DNA of 64,000 nucleotides, taken from positions 1-64,000 of the forward strand of contig CAZYSK010000021.1 in assembly GCA_964649415.1 (NCBI GenBank). Direction: 5' to 3'. Source of the stretch: CAZYSK01 sp964649415. Lineage in GTDB: Bacteria; Chloroflexota; Anaerolineae; B4-G1. A model generated the notes under the pieces. It saw nothing but the letters and a program-made list of their open reading frames with translations, had not been told where the DNA came from and did no database searches. Positions 42,601 to 49,785 of the stretch are shown one piece after another. Each line of letters begins with the position of its first letter. The first letter of the stretch is position 1. The position numbers and the translations under genes were made by a program.

Positions 42601-42855
42601 GAGACGCTCTTTGAGGCGCTGCGCGCGTGGCGGCTGCAGCAGGCCCATGAACAGGAAGTGCCCGCCTATGTCATCTTCCACGACAGCCACCTTCGCGCCA
42701 TCGCCGCGCACCAACCTGTCACAGTAGAGGCGCTGTCCAGACTGAAGGGCATCGGACCAGCCAAGCTAGAGCGGTACGGGGCTGCCGTAATCGAACTGGT
42801 ACGCGAGCACGTGGGAAACGATCTCCAGCCCGATTTATCGGGCGCTGCTCTCTAG
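39661..42855 (+). CDS. RecQ-family DNA helicase with N-terminal TPR-like extension
   Basis: 1064 residues, far longer than usual RecQ (about 600). Residues 1-230 are TPR-like helices (AVMDKRLQLRASLTARALLARAHLARGDVEAAHEIVQAL, ETEAALDAYRRVHELRPQSRAYLIGM). An Arg/Ala/Pro linker (about 240-265) follows. The helicase core has TGGGKS (near 322), DEAH (421-424), motif III AMTATAP, and the motif VI region YYQEAGRSGRDGLPARC. The RecQ zinc site is present as CRHGHINAY...CTACDNC near 827. A winged-helix region and a C-terminal HRDC domain (about 995-1064, with LSRLKGIGPAKLERYG) complete it. It follows the dual-OB gene by 36 bases. The TPR part suggests recruitment by a protein partner. Confidence 0.9.
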   Translation: MTDKQHRIVPDLEITLNEVPELSGNERSRLLNFLLRWEHVDAVHACLDALIPARPKLVSLLDFRARTFLAQDRPEDALAVMDKRLQLRASLTARALLARAHLARGDVEAAHEIVQALIEEQDESTMAWSLLAEIALARGETEAALDAYRRVHELRPQSRAYLIGMVALYQAREDWVTASGYAVRLLRSADAERPLSVTYLRRLRDYFQASGEETRVADLEAELARRHTAEVQQLREALSPAPRARRTRARARAPRPAPVERREPPPVEHLPTFDQVPVSEDEREHVTEAVRRLFGFETLLPGQLQTIACVLRGEDVLTILPTGGGKSLCYQLPALLSQQGATLVISPLIALMKDQVDSLPDKLRSRATTINSSLDRDALRHRLGHIAGGAYRLIYAAPERLRQPPFLHALRQAGVDRLVIDEAHCVSMWGHNFRPDYLTIGQARQALDNPPLLAMTATAPSRVRRDILRRLGDMRVIGGDVTRPNLHLEVFHAGNADEKLRHLLAFCRAERGSGIVYAGTRARSERIAALLRRYGLAAGHYHAGIPNRAEVQDMFMADRIRVVVATIAFGLGIDKPDIRFIVHFVPSNSLEAYYQEAGRSGRDGLPARCLLMVAPSDRAGLTRRARRDVLPIDFLRTVYAVVRRRLNGEQVGRVAAADLERDLQTDVTRIRVALSLLEEVELLRRGPDLPRAAVVCQEAIAQDGTLPPELDAFCQTARLRQGQPLTLDLADVARRAGLTLEGAERQVLEWADAGLLSYRPAGRDLLLELLPPPPDATERIDRLLERYETVQLQRVDEIIAYARTKRCRHGHINAYLGGRIIERCTACDNCVEIAPPPDPGLPDEREQLRTVLQCVSAAEWSWGRRTLARILRGDDQGHPGTRALHDKARTCAAFGALSFRSAVAVEHMLDDLEAGGFLQPRRLEHGGIVLDLSPAGQAALEDPTRLDALVDPEPTPVSRDSSRERRKEPPSEEAPAPEVDETLFEALRAWRLQQAHEQEVPAYVIFHDSHLRAIAAHQPVTVEALSRLKGIGPAKLERYGAAVIELVREHVGNDLQPDLSGAAL

Positions 42856-42936
42856 ACCGGGCACTTCATGCCCGGTCGGCGGCTGGGCGGCTTCGACTTC
42901 AAGCAGAGGGAGCACCCCGATTCACCGGGGGGCCTG

Positions 42937-43050
42937 AGAAACCAGGGTTTTTCCGGAAAACCTGGTTTCTTCTGGCACGCGGACGCCCCGATTCATCGGA
43001 GGCAGAGACGCGTGAGAAACCAGGTTTTTTCCGAAAAACCTGGTTTCTTC
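42937..43050. repeat. Two AGAAACCAGG palindromes
   Basis: Near-perfect palindromes AGAAACCAGGGTTTTTCC.../CCTGGTTTCT at 42937-42970 and AGAAACCAGG...CCTGGTTTCTTC at 43015-43050, about 78 bases apart, between convergent recQ and a GNAT gene. The same element occurs at 52021, 56813, 57070 and 63349. With their T-runs they could act as terminators in either direction. Confidence 0.85.
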
Positions 43051-43052
43051 TG

Positions 43053-43490
43053 TCACTCAAACGTGTACTGATACACGTTCGTCTCGCGCTGCTCAAACCC
43101 CAGCCGCCGGTAGAGCCGATTCGCCGCCTCGCGGACCGGGCGCGACGTGAGGTAGACCGTGCCCGCCCCCAACGCCGCCGCACGCGCCAGCGCCGCCCGC
43201 GTCAGCGCCGTGCCGATACCCCGCCCGCGCGCGACCTCGTCCACGACGACGTCCTCGATCCACGCCCGCACCCCGGTGGGGACGCGGAACACCGTCAGCG
43301 TCAGCGTACCCAGGATCTCCCCACCGTGCGAGTTCTCCCGGGCGACGAACAGCGTGCATGCGTCGGACGACACGACCTCGGCCAAATCGGCCCGGGTGGG
43401 AGCCGGGATGGAAGAGCCCAACTGAGGGATCAAGCGCTCAAAGGCGCACACCAGCCCATCGGTGACTTCAGCGACCTCGACAATCTCCAA
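43053..43490 (-). CDS. GNAT family N-acetyltransferase
   Basis: 145-residue single-domain GNAT. Motif A is AWIEDVVVDEVARGRGIGTALTRAALARAAALGAGTVYLTSRPVREAANRLYRRLGFEQRETNVYQYTF, with the RGRGIG pyrophosphate loop and the usual RLYRRLGF ending. Start is TTG at 43490 after GGAGGG. The stop lies just outside the palindrome at 43015-43050. Substrate unknown. Confidence 0.85.
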   Translation of the reverse strand: MEIVEVAEVTDGLVCAFERLIPQLGSSIPAPTRADLAEVVSSDACTLFVARENSHGGEILGTLTLTVFRVPTGVRAWIEDVVVDEVARGRGIGTALTRAALARAAALGAGTVYLTSRPVREAANRLYRRLGFEQRETNVYQYTFE

Positions 43491-43522
43491 GGCTCACCCT
43501 CCGTGTTGCCACCTGGTCGAGG

Positions 43523-44452
43523 TCATTGCAGCCCTCCCGGCGCCCGCAGTTCGCCCAGCTCCAGCGGCACGCCCCTGGCCGGATCGCGCACGAGTGCCAG
43601 CGCCCCCTGCGCGCACTTGGAGACGCACACGCCGCAGCCCATGCACGCGGCGGCGTCCACGGCGGCGACCTCGTCCACCACTGCCAGCGCCTCGAACTGG
43701 CAGAAGTCGACACACACACCACAGGCAATGCATTGCTCCGCGTCCACCTGGGCCACGTAGCCGGAGGAGGCCAGCATCGGCGTGCCGTTGCGGTGCGCCT
43801 GCATCGCCCCGCAGCAACACGCGCAGCAGTTGCAGATGGCGTAGAAGCGGCCCAGCATCGCATCCTTGAAGAACGCGTGGTGCACGTGGCCGCGCTCGTC
43901 CTCCGCGCGCAAGATCTCGACCGCCTCCCCGGGCGTGATCCAGCGAGACCGGGCGGGGTGGTGCTCGGCGACGAAACTGGCGAAGGGCTCCCCGACAATG
44001 AGGCACACGTCGAGGGGCAAGCACGGATTGGGCCGCGAGACGCGGCACGGGCAGTCCAGGACGACGATGTGATCAGGATTCTGCAACACGATGTCGCGGG
44101 CGCGGGCGTAGGGGATCACCTGCTCCAGGTCGGTCAAGCGGATGTCTTCCTCGACGGTGACCAACTGCGTCGCCGCGTCCAGTGGCACGGCCTTGCCGTG
44201 GTACGTGTCCGCGAAGGTGACGCGAGCGGCGTCCCCGCCGGGGCGGCGTGGCAACAGCCGGCCCAGCCAGCGGATCAGCGGCCCGAAGATCCGCGCCAGC
44301 GGATGCTCCCCAAGCCCAACGCCGATGTAGAGATACGGCCAGCGCGCGTAGACGTAGCCGTGCACCAGGTCAAAGAGCGAATATCCCCGCGTGCGCCGGG
44401 CCTCCCGCATGAGCGCCATCGTCGAGGGCCTGGGCCATCGTTTACGCGCCAT
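43523..44452 (-). CDS. 2x[4Fe-4S] ferredoxin-type protein with extra Cys motifs
   Basis: 309 residues. The C-terminal domain has two [4Fe-4S] motifs, CIACGVCVDFC and CMGCGVCVSKC (about residues 240-285). Upstream lie two unusual cysteine groups: VLDCPCRVSRPNPC (about 133-146) and CNCCACCCGAM (about 207-217), which could hold another metal centre. An N-terminal amphipathic stretch (YSLFDLVHGYVYARWPYLYIGVG) may touch the membrane. It starts three bases after the stop of the core-MetE-like gene, so the two should act together; electron donation to a methyltransferase or corrinoid reactivation are options. Confidence 0.75.
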   Translation of the reverse strand: MARKRWPRPSTMALMREARRTRGYSLFDLVHGYVYARWPYLYIGVGLGEHPLARIFGPLIRWLGRLLPRRPGGDAARVTFADTYHGKAVPLDAATQLVTVEEDIRLTDLEQVIPYARARDIVLQNPDHIVVLDCPCRVSRPNPCLPLDVCLIVGEPFASFVAEHHPARSRWITPGEAVEILRAEDERGHVHHAFFKDAMLGRFYAICNCCACCCGAMQAHRNGTPMLASSGYVAQVDAEQCIACGVCVDFCQFEALAVVDEVAAVDAAACMGCGVCVSKCAQGALALVRDPARGVPLELGELRAPGGLQ

Positions 44453-44454
44453 CG

Positions 44455-45561
44455 CTACTCCCCCTCCCCGAAACCATGCCGCTCACGCAGGGCCGTGGAC
44501 AGTTGCCGCAGCAAAACCAGCACCCGCTCGGCCAGCGGTTCCGTGAGCACACCACCCGCCCCACAACTGGGCGTGATCAGCGCCCGGCGCAGCAGCAACT
44601 CCCGGTCGAAGCCCTTGCGCACCAGGCGACTCAGCCCCGCGTCGAAACGGTCCAACAACGAGGGCATCGTCTCGGTCGCCGCGGCCTCCCGGTCGAGCGT
44701 CGGCACAGTGCCCCAACCCAGGATGCCCCCCCGCTCCAGGAAAGCGCCCAGTTCGGCCGGGTAGAGCGTCATGGCCTGCATGTGGTCGTAGGCGTCGAAG
44801 TCGAGGATGTCCAGATCAGTCGCCATCAGGAGCGACCAGTCGGTGTTCTCCTCGCAATGGACGCCCGCCAGGCCACCCTGGCCGTGGATCTCGGCAACCA
44901 CCGCGTTGATGTCGCCGATGATGTCCTCGCGGCTGACGGTGATAAACGTCTGCGAGCCAAAACCGAGCAGCGCCGGCTCATCGAGGAAGATCAACATTCG
45001 AGGGCCGAGATCGCTCAAGCGCGCCATCTGCCACGCCGCCTTCAAGGCCACCGCCTTGACGATCACGTCACGCAGTTGCTCGTCGTAGTACGAACAGCGC
45101 CGCTCCTGGTCGAGCAGATTGATGCCCAGCGTGAAGGGGCCGGTGACCTGTCCCTTGACCGCCACGCGTGGGCTCCTCTGCTCCCGCAGCCGCGCGATGA
45201 ACTCGCCGAAGCCCGCCGCGCACCTTGGGGACAGGCCAAAGCTATCGAGCGCGGCAGCGTCCCCCTCCTCCGCCACGGCCAGGTAGCGGGTGTAGAAGTC
45301 CGTCAGTTGCTCCACGTAGTCGGGCGCGGCGGTATCGAAGTACATGCGCTCGTCACCCTCCGCCAGCCCCGGCATGCCCTCGGTGAACTGCACCATCATG
45401 TTCTCGTGGAACACGCGCTTGGGGAACTGCACCCAGGCAGGGATCTCCGGCGTGCTCTCGAACATCAGCTCCGTCCCCCGGACCGGGTCCGTATGCGGCA
45501 GGCTACCGATCGTCGTCGCCAGGCAACAGGGCTCAAACGTGGCCGGTTGAGTGCTTGTCAT
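44455..45561 (-). CDS. Core-MetE/UROD-like methyltransferase
   Basis: 368-residue TIM-barrel protein like the catalytic half of cobalamin-independent methionine synthase. The N-terminus has TTIGSLPHTDP, the family's substrate loop. LIFLDEPALLGFG matches the barrel strand. GVHCEENTDW supplies the His-x-Cys pair and a Glu, and LITPSCGAGGVLTEP the second Cys of the MetE zinc site. The folate-binding N-terminal domain of MetE is absent, as in folate-independent 'core-MetE' enzymes. Its ferredoxin-like neighbour suggests a methyl donor that is not folate. A UROD-family demethylase is the other possibility. Confidence 0.75.
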   Translation of the reverse strand: MTSTQPATFEPCCLATTIGSLPHTDPVRGTELMFESTPEIPAWVQFPKRVFHENMMVQFTEGMPGLAEGDERMYFDTAAPDYVEQLTDFYTRYLAVAEEGDAAALDSFGLSPRCAAGFGEFIARLREQRSPRVAVKGQVTGPFTLGINLLDQERRCSYYDEQLRDVIVKAVALKAAWQMARLSDLGPRMLIFLDEPALLGFGSQTFITVSREDIIGDINAVVAEIHGQGGLAGVHCEENTDWSLLMATDLDILDFDAYDHMQAMTLYPAELGAFLERGGILGWGTVPTLDREAAATETMPSLLDRFDAGLSRLVRKGFDRELLLRRALITPSCGAGGVLTEPLAERVLVLLRQLSTALRERHGFGEGE

Positions 45562-45588
45562 AGACGTCCCCCCTCGCAGCAGCCGCTC

Positions 45589-45828
45589 GTAGTGAGCGCT
45601 TCAGCGCCTCCCAGTCGCGCCGAGGTCCGTGCCACGCGCCAACCACCGCANNNNNNNNNNNNNNNNNNNNNNNNNNNNNNNNNNNNNNNNNNNNNNNNNN
45701 NNNNNNNNNNNNNNNNNNNNNNNNNNNNNNNNNNNNNNNNNNNNNNNNNNCGCGCTTCCCACGCCAGCGCTTCGCGCGCCCGGCGCGTGTCGCCCTCGGA
45801 GAAGCAGTAACCGTTCGTAGTGGGCGCT
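45589..45828 (-). pseudogene. Duplicated 3' end of the epimerase gene around an assembly gap
   Basis: 45588-45650 repeats 45816-45878, and 45751-45804 repeats 45911-45964, i.e. the last part of the neighbouring epimerase gene including its stop. In the intact copy only 32 bases separate these two blocks, yet 100 N stand here (45651-45750). The true gap is therefore probably 32 bases and the duplicated unit about 160 bases. It encodes no complete gene. Confidence 0.8.
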
Positions 45829-46827
45829 TCAGCGCCTCCCAGTCGCGCCGAGGTCCGTGCCACGCGCCAACCACCGCACCAGATCCGACAGCCCTTCCCC
45901 AAGCAGCACCCGCGCTTCCCACGCCAGCGCTTCGCGCGCCCGGCGCGTGTCGCCCTCGGAGAAGCGCACCTCGCCCGGCCGGCCGGCAGCGAAGGTCGAC
46001 GCCAGACCCGTGTCCAGCACCCGGTTCAACACCTCCGCCAGTTCGCGCACGCTCGTCTGCCCCCCGCCCGCGATGTTGAAGACACCCCCCGCGGCTGCCT
46101 CCCGCTCGCACGCCAGCAGCATCGCTCGCACCACGTCCGCCACGTGTACGAAGTCGCGCGTCTGCTCCCCATCGCCGAAGATGACCGGCGCCTGACCCTG
46201 GGCCATCCGGCCGGCGAAAATGCTGATCACGCCCGAATATGGGCTCCTGGGGTCCTGGCGCGGACCGTAGACGTTGAAGAAGCGCAGCGCGACGGTCGGC
46301 AGGCCATAGCTGGCGTGGAACGCCAGGCAGGCCATCTCGCCCGCCGCCTTGTCCGCCGCGTACGGAGAGAGCGGGCGGGGCACGAGGTCCTCCCCCAGGG
46401 GAAGCGCGACGTGGTCGCCGTACACCGCCGCCGACGAGGCGTACACGACGCGGCGCGCGCCCAACCGGCGTGCGCCCTCCAGCACGTTCCACGTCCCGCC
46501 CGCGTTGACGCGATGGGTGCGTTGCGGCTCCTCGATCGAGGCCTGCACCGAGGCGACAGCCGCCAGGTGGAACACGTAGTCGCATCCCGCCAGCGCGCCC
46601 TCCGCGACAGCCGGATCGGCCACGTCCCCTTCGATCAGCTCGATCTGCGCCGCGACGCTCGCCAGATTCTCCCGCCGTCCGGCGGAGAAATCGTCCAGCA
46701 CCCGCACGCGCGCGCCACGCCCTACGAGCGCCTCGACCAGGTGAGAGCCGATGAATCCCGCCCCGCCGGTGACCAGGCACAGGACATCTGCAAAGCCAGC
46801 ACTGTAAGCATCATTGATCTGTATCAT
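45829..46827 (-). CDS. NAD-dependent epimerase/dehydratase (UDP-glucose 4-epimerase-like)
   Basis: 332-residue extended SDR acting on nucleotide sugars. The NAD loop is GGAGFIG (21-27), the catalytic pair is Tyr156-xxx-Lys160 in SPYAADK with SS at 131-132. ALRFFNVYGPRQDP and FVHVADVVRAMLLA are typical of GalE/RmlB relatives. The start at 46827 has only a weak ribosome site. The gene's last 160 bases are duplicated downstream next to an N run. Uridine kinase lies just upstream on the same strand, a loose link through uridine nucleotides. Confidence 0.9.
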   Translation of the reverse strand: MIQINDAYSAGFADVLCLVTGGAGFIGSHLVEALVGRGARVRVLDDFSAGRRENLASVAAQIELIEGDVADPAVAEGALAGCDYVFHLAAVASVQASIEEPQRTHRVNAGGTWNVLEGARRLGARRVVYASSAAVYGDHVALPLGEDLVPRPLSPYAADKAAGEMACLAFHASYGLPTVALRFFNVYGPRQDPRSPYSGVISIFAGRMAQGQAPVIFGDGEQTRDFVHVADVVRAMLLACEREAAAGGVFNIAGGGQTSVRELAEVLNRVLDTGLASTFAAGRPGEVRFSEGDTRRAREALAWEARVLLGEGLSDLVRWLARGTDLGATGRR

Positions 46828-46899
46828 GTATCCCTGCCTGAAACTCCGTCGCCCGGTCGCTGGCACGACAAGGTCGCCCCACCGCGCCAGCCGGTGCGA

Positions 46900-47535
46900 C
46901 TACCCGCCTGTGTCGACCCCCTCAGCCAGCATGCCCCGAACGCGCGCGGCGACCATCTCGATAGCGACCTCGTTGAACCCCCCCTCCGGGATAATCACGT
47001 CGGCGTAGCGCTTGCTGGGCTCGACGAACTCCAGGTGCATGAGGCGCACCGTCGACAGGTACTGCTCACACACCGACTGCACGCTGCGCTTGCGCTCCTC
47101 AATGTCGCGCTGCAGGCGGCGGATGAAGCGCACGTCGGCGTCGGTATCCACGTAGAGCTTGACGTCGAACAACCTGCGCAGTTCAGGCTCCGAGAAGACC
47201 AGGATCCCCTCCACCAGGACCACCGGCGCTGGCACCATGTGGCGCGTCTCCGGCGTGCGCGTGTGGGTGGTGAAGTCATAGACCGGTATATCGACCGCCC
47301 GCCCGGCACGCAGTTCCTTCAGATGCTCGATCAGCAGTTCCGTCTCCAACGAATCCGGGTGGTCGTAGTTGACCTGACCGCGCTTCTCCGGCGGCAGATG
47401 GCTCAGATCACGATAGTAGGCGTCGTGGGGAATATACGTGATGTGCTCGGCACCCACACGTGTGAGTATCTGACGAGCCACCGTCGTCTTGCCCGACCCG
47501 GTCCCACCCGCTACTCCTATCACAATCGGTCGCAT
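46900..47535 (-). CDS. udk: Uridine kinase
   Basis: 211-residue enzyme phosphorylating uridine/cytidine in pyrimidine salvage. P-loop is GGTGSGKT (10-17). ISQDAYYRDLSHL-type substrate motif appears as IPHDAYYRDLSHLPPEKRGQVNYDHPDS. PVYDFTTHTR and VVLVEGILVFSEPELRRLFDVKLYVDTDADVRFIRRLQRDIEER with the lid Arg residues are family signatures. Start ATG has CGGAGGGAC upstream. Confidence 0.95.
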   Translation of the reverse strand: MRPIVIGVAGGTGSGKTTVARQILTRVGAEHITYIPHDAYYRDLSHLPPEKRGQVNYDHPDSLETELLIEHLKELRAGRAVDIPVYDFTTHTRTPETRHMVPAPVVLVEGILVFSEPELRRLFDVKLYVDTDADVRFIRRLQRDIEERKRSVQSVCEQYLSTVRLMHLEFVEPSKRYADVIIPEGGFNEVAIEMVAARVRGMLAEGVDTGG

Positions 47536-47567
47536 GTCTCGTCCCTCCGTTCAGCACCAACCCCCTT

Positions 47568-48323
47568 CTAGCACCCAACAGCCACGACCACTACAACGAG
47601 CAACAGGGCCGCCAACGCGCTCAGCCCCGCCCGCGCCCTGGGGGAGCGACCCAGGCCGAGCCAGGCCGCGCTCCAGATAAGCCAGGCCCCGGCCAGCCCA
47701 CCCTCGCCTCTGGCCCCCACCCACACCGTCCCCCGTTGCCACAGGTTCAGCACCGCCGTGACGCCCATCAGCACCGTCAGCGCAGCATACGTGACGCCCG
47801 CCACTCCCCTGGCCCCAGGCCCCTCTCCCTTGCCCGGAGCCGCCGCGCCGGCGCACGCGGACGGGTTGACTACGTCACCCAGCGCCGCGCTCAGAGCCCG
47901 CGCCCCCAGCCCGCCACAGACCGCCATCGCCAGTCCCACCCACGCGCTCGCGCGGTCACCGGTTCCAGCCCAGGCGAAGCCGGCGGGCCGCAGCGCGGCC
48001 GAGAAAAGCGCGAGCCCGGCCACCAGCAGTGCCGGCACGATAGATATCGGGCTGCCCTGGCAGTCGCGAGAGCCGCGCCGGATCTCGGGCGGCGCGGCCA
48101 ACGCCGCGATCAAAGCCAGGCACATCAGAGGCGTGACGAGAGCGCGGTCGCCATACCCGGCGAGCGCCGCCACGATCAACAGCAAGCCTCCGGCCAACCA
48201 GCGGAGCACGCGAATCGCGTCGGTGAGACCGGCAACCCGACGGTAGCCACTCCAGAGCACCAATCCCGTCGCCGTCAGCAACGTGCCGCAGGCAAAGCCG
48301 GTGAAGATCACAACCGCTGACAC
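47568..48323 (-). CDS. Polytopic membrane protein paired with a ResB-like protein
   Basis: 251 residues, about seven hydrophobic helices. No tryptophan-rich haem-handling motif (as in CcsA/ResC) is visible, so although position next to a ResB-like gene suggests a cytochrome c assembly partner, the sequence itself does not prove it. GTG start at 48323 sits one base after the ResB-like stop, with GGGGAGG spanning the junction: translational coupling. It could be a strongly diverged CcsA-like protein or an unrelated membrane protein. Confidence 0.6.
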   Translation of the reverse strand: MSAVVIFTGFACGTLLTATGLVLWSGYRRVAGLTDAIRVLRWLAGGLLLIVAALAGYGDRALVTPLMCLALIAALAAPPEIRRGSRDCQGSPISIVPALLVAGLALFSAALRPAGFAWAGTGDRASAWVGLAMAVCGGLGARALSAALGDVVNPSACAGAAAPGKGEGPGARGVAGVTYAALTVLMGVTAVLNLWQRGTVWVGARGEGGLAGAWLIWSAAWLGLGRSPRARAGLSALAALLLVVVVVAVGC

Positions 48324-48324
48324 G

Positions 48325-49494
48325 TCAGCCTCCCCTGGCCTGCCCCAGTGCGGGCGGTAGATCCCCCGTGCCCACTACACCCTCGCCGTCCTCCCGCAGC
48401 CAGAACCGGCGCGAGGGCCACACAATTGCGCCCAGCACCCCCACAACCAGGAGCACGAGACCGGCGATGGCGGGCCAACGACCCGGGTTGAACACCGCCG
48501 CCAAGCGGACGTACGGCGCGTCGATGAACTCCAGCCTCAACCCATCCGCCATCAACCGGCCACCGCCCTCCACGACCGATTCAGTCTCCAACCGCCCGGG
48601 CGGGCTGCGGTAGACCTGAACGAGCACGGGGGTGAGGGCATCCATCGCGCCAGAGGGCTGCGGTGCCAGGCGAATAATCCGCTGAGCCTCCGGGATGGCC
48701 AGGTACTGATCCCCCGTGAGCGCCACGGCCACCTGGGGCACCGGCTCAGCCTCGGCGGTGCGTTGGAGCCCTAGCGACCGCCCGGCGCTATCGACGGCGC
48801 TGACCCACATGCCCGGGCCGCTCTCTTCGCCAGACACCACGATGCCCGGACTGTGCATCACCCTGCGCGTTGAGCTGTCCAACGTGATCCACTTGCCCGT
48901 GCCGGGCAGGACAACCTGTTCCCCACTCTGGATAGTCAATCCGTCCAATTGCCAGCCCCACAGGCGGGCCAGCAGCAGGCCGATCAGCAGCAGCAACCCG
49001 CCGCTATAGGCCAACAGGGGAGATAGCTCCGCCCACAGCCAGCGGTCGGCCTGGAAGAGCTCGGCGTCGCCCAACGTGCGATAGCCTCGGCGCTGGAGCT
49101 CGGCCATCACGCCGGGTAGGTGCACATCCTCGAGAGCGCGCCACTTCCCCGCTGGCTCCGCCATCTCCCGGCTCCGCAGCAGCCGGTCGCCGCCCTCAAC
49201 CAGCCGCAGAATCAGGCAGTCGGCGACCAACGCGAGCAGCAGGCGGAAGACGACGGAGCGGGTGATCGCGAACAGGCCCAGCGCCCGCATCGTCGAGGTG
49301 GCGTTTCCAAAGCGGGCCTGCGCCTGGGAAAGCCAACGGGCGTAGGCAATGGGGTCGGCCGAGGGCGCTTGTGGGAGCCAGAGTGTGATGATCAAGCAAG
49401 CCGCGACACCCAGGAGCAAAGCGGCCAGCAGGCCACGGCTGATCGCAAAGCGCCACGCAGAGCGCCAGGGGTCGCGTGTGGTTTGAGCAATCAT
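48325..49494 (-). CDS. ResB-like cytochrome c biogenesis protein
   Basis: 389 residues with three N-terminal helices (about 20-40, 80-100 and 145-165), a large periplasmic strand-rich domain (about 170-340), and one C-terminal helix (WPAIAGLVLLVVGVLGAIVWPSRRFWL). This is the ResB/Ccs1 layout. Motifs RGYRTLGDAELFQADRWLWAELSPLLAYSGGLLLLIGLL and FNPGRWPAIAGLVLLVVG match the family's conserved regions. ResB works with CcsA in haem delivery to apocytochromes. The adjacent gene could be the partner. The ATG at 49494 is preferred; the frame is open 22 codons further. Confidence 0.75.
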   Translation of the reverse strand: MIAQTTRDPWRSAWRFAISRGLLAALLLGVAACLIITLWLPQAPSADPIAYARWLSQAQARFGNATSTMRALGLFAITRSVVFRLLLALVADCLILRLVEGGDRLLRSREMAEPAGKWRALEDVHLPGVMAELQRRGYRTLGDAELFQADRWLWAELSPLLAYSGGLLLLIGLLLARLWGWQLDGLTIQSGEQVVLPGTGKWITLDSSTRRVMHSPGIVVSGEESGPGMWVSAVDSAGRSLGLQRTAEAEPVPQVAVALTGDQYLAIPEAQRIIRLAPQPSGAMDALTPVLVQVYRSPPGRLETESVVEGGGRLMADGLRLEFIDAPYVRLAAVFNPGRWPAIAGLVLLVVGVLGAIVWPSRRFWLREDGEGVVGTGDLPPALGQARGG

Positions 49495-49569
49495 TCGCTT
49501 CGCGCCAAGTAAGTCCCCAAAGACCCGTACCCTCGGGCAATCCCTGCTAACAACCCCCATCTAGACAGA

Positions 49570-49589
49570 AGGCCCCTTCCGAGGGGCCT
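49570..49589 (-). terminator. Terminator after tRNA-Thr
   Basis: AGGCCCC (49570-49576) pairs with GGGGCCT (49583-49589); on the minus strand the stem is followed by TCTGTCT. It lies ten bases beyond the tRNA 3' end. Confidence 0.75.
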
Positions 49590-49599
49590 GCGTTGTAAG

Positions 49600-49672
49600 A
49601 GCCACCCTTGGGACTTGAACCCAAAACCGACCGCTTACGAAGCGGTAGCTCTGCCGATTGAGCTAGGGTGGC
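49600..49672 (-). tRNA. tRNA-Thr (anticodon CGT)
   Basis: A 73-base cloverleaf on the minus strand. The acceptor GCCACCC pairs with GGGTGGC, discriminator T. D arm is GCTC...GAGC, anticodon stem ACCGC/GCGGT with loop TTCGTAA, and T arm TTGGG-TTCAAGT-CCCAA. Anticodon CGT reads the threonine codon ACG. CCA is not encoded. Confidence 0.96.
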
Positions 49673-49681
49673 ACGTAGCGT

Positions 49682-49710
49682 ATTATACCAGTACCGCAGA
49701 TTGTTGGCAA
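49682..49710 (-). promoter_or_regulatory. tRNA-Thr promoter
   Basis: On the minus strand, TTGCCA (49710-49705) and TATAAT (49687-49682) are 17 bases apart, ending ten bases before the tRNA 5' end at 49672. Confidence 0.85.
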
Positions 49711-49734
49711 ATCGCCCCTGGGTAGTTCGTGCAT

Positions 49735-49763
49735 TTGGCCTCCACCCGCATCAGTGGTATAAT
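49735..49763 (+). promoter_or_regulatory. Promoter for the atypical SDR gene
   Basis: TTGGCC (49735-49740) and TATAAT (49758-49763) with a 17-base spacer; AAAGGAGG follows directly before the ATG at 49786. It is back to back with the tRNA promoter. Confidence 0.75.
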
Positions 49764-49785
49764 CTCACCCGCGTAAAGGAGGAAC

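Noticed and set aside
47568..48323. Calling the small membrane protein CcsA/ResC
   Set aside because: The tryptophan-rich haem-handling motif is absent; only position beside ResB-like supports it.
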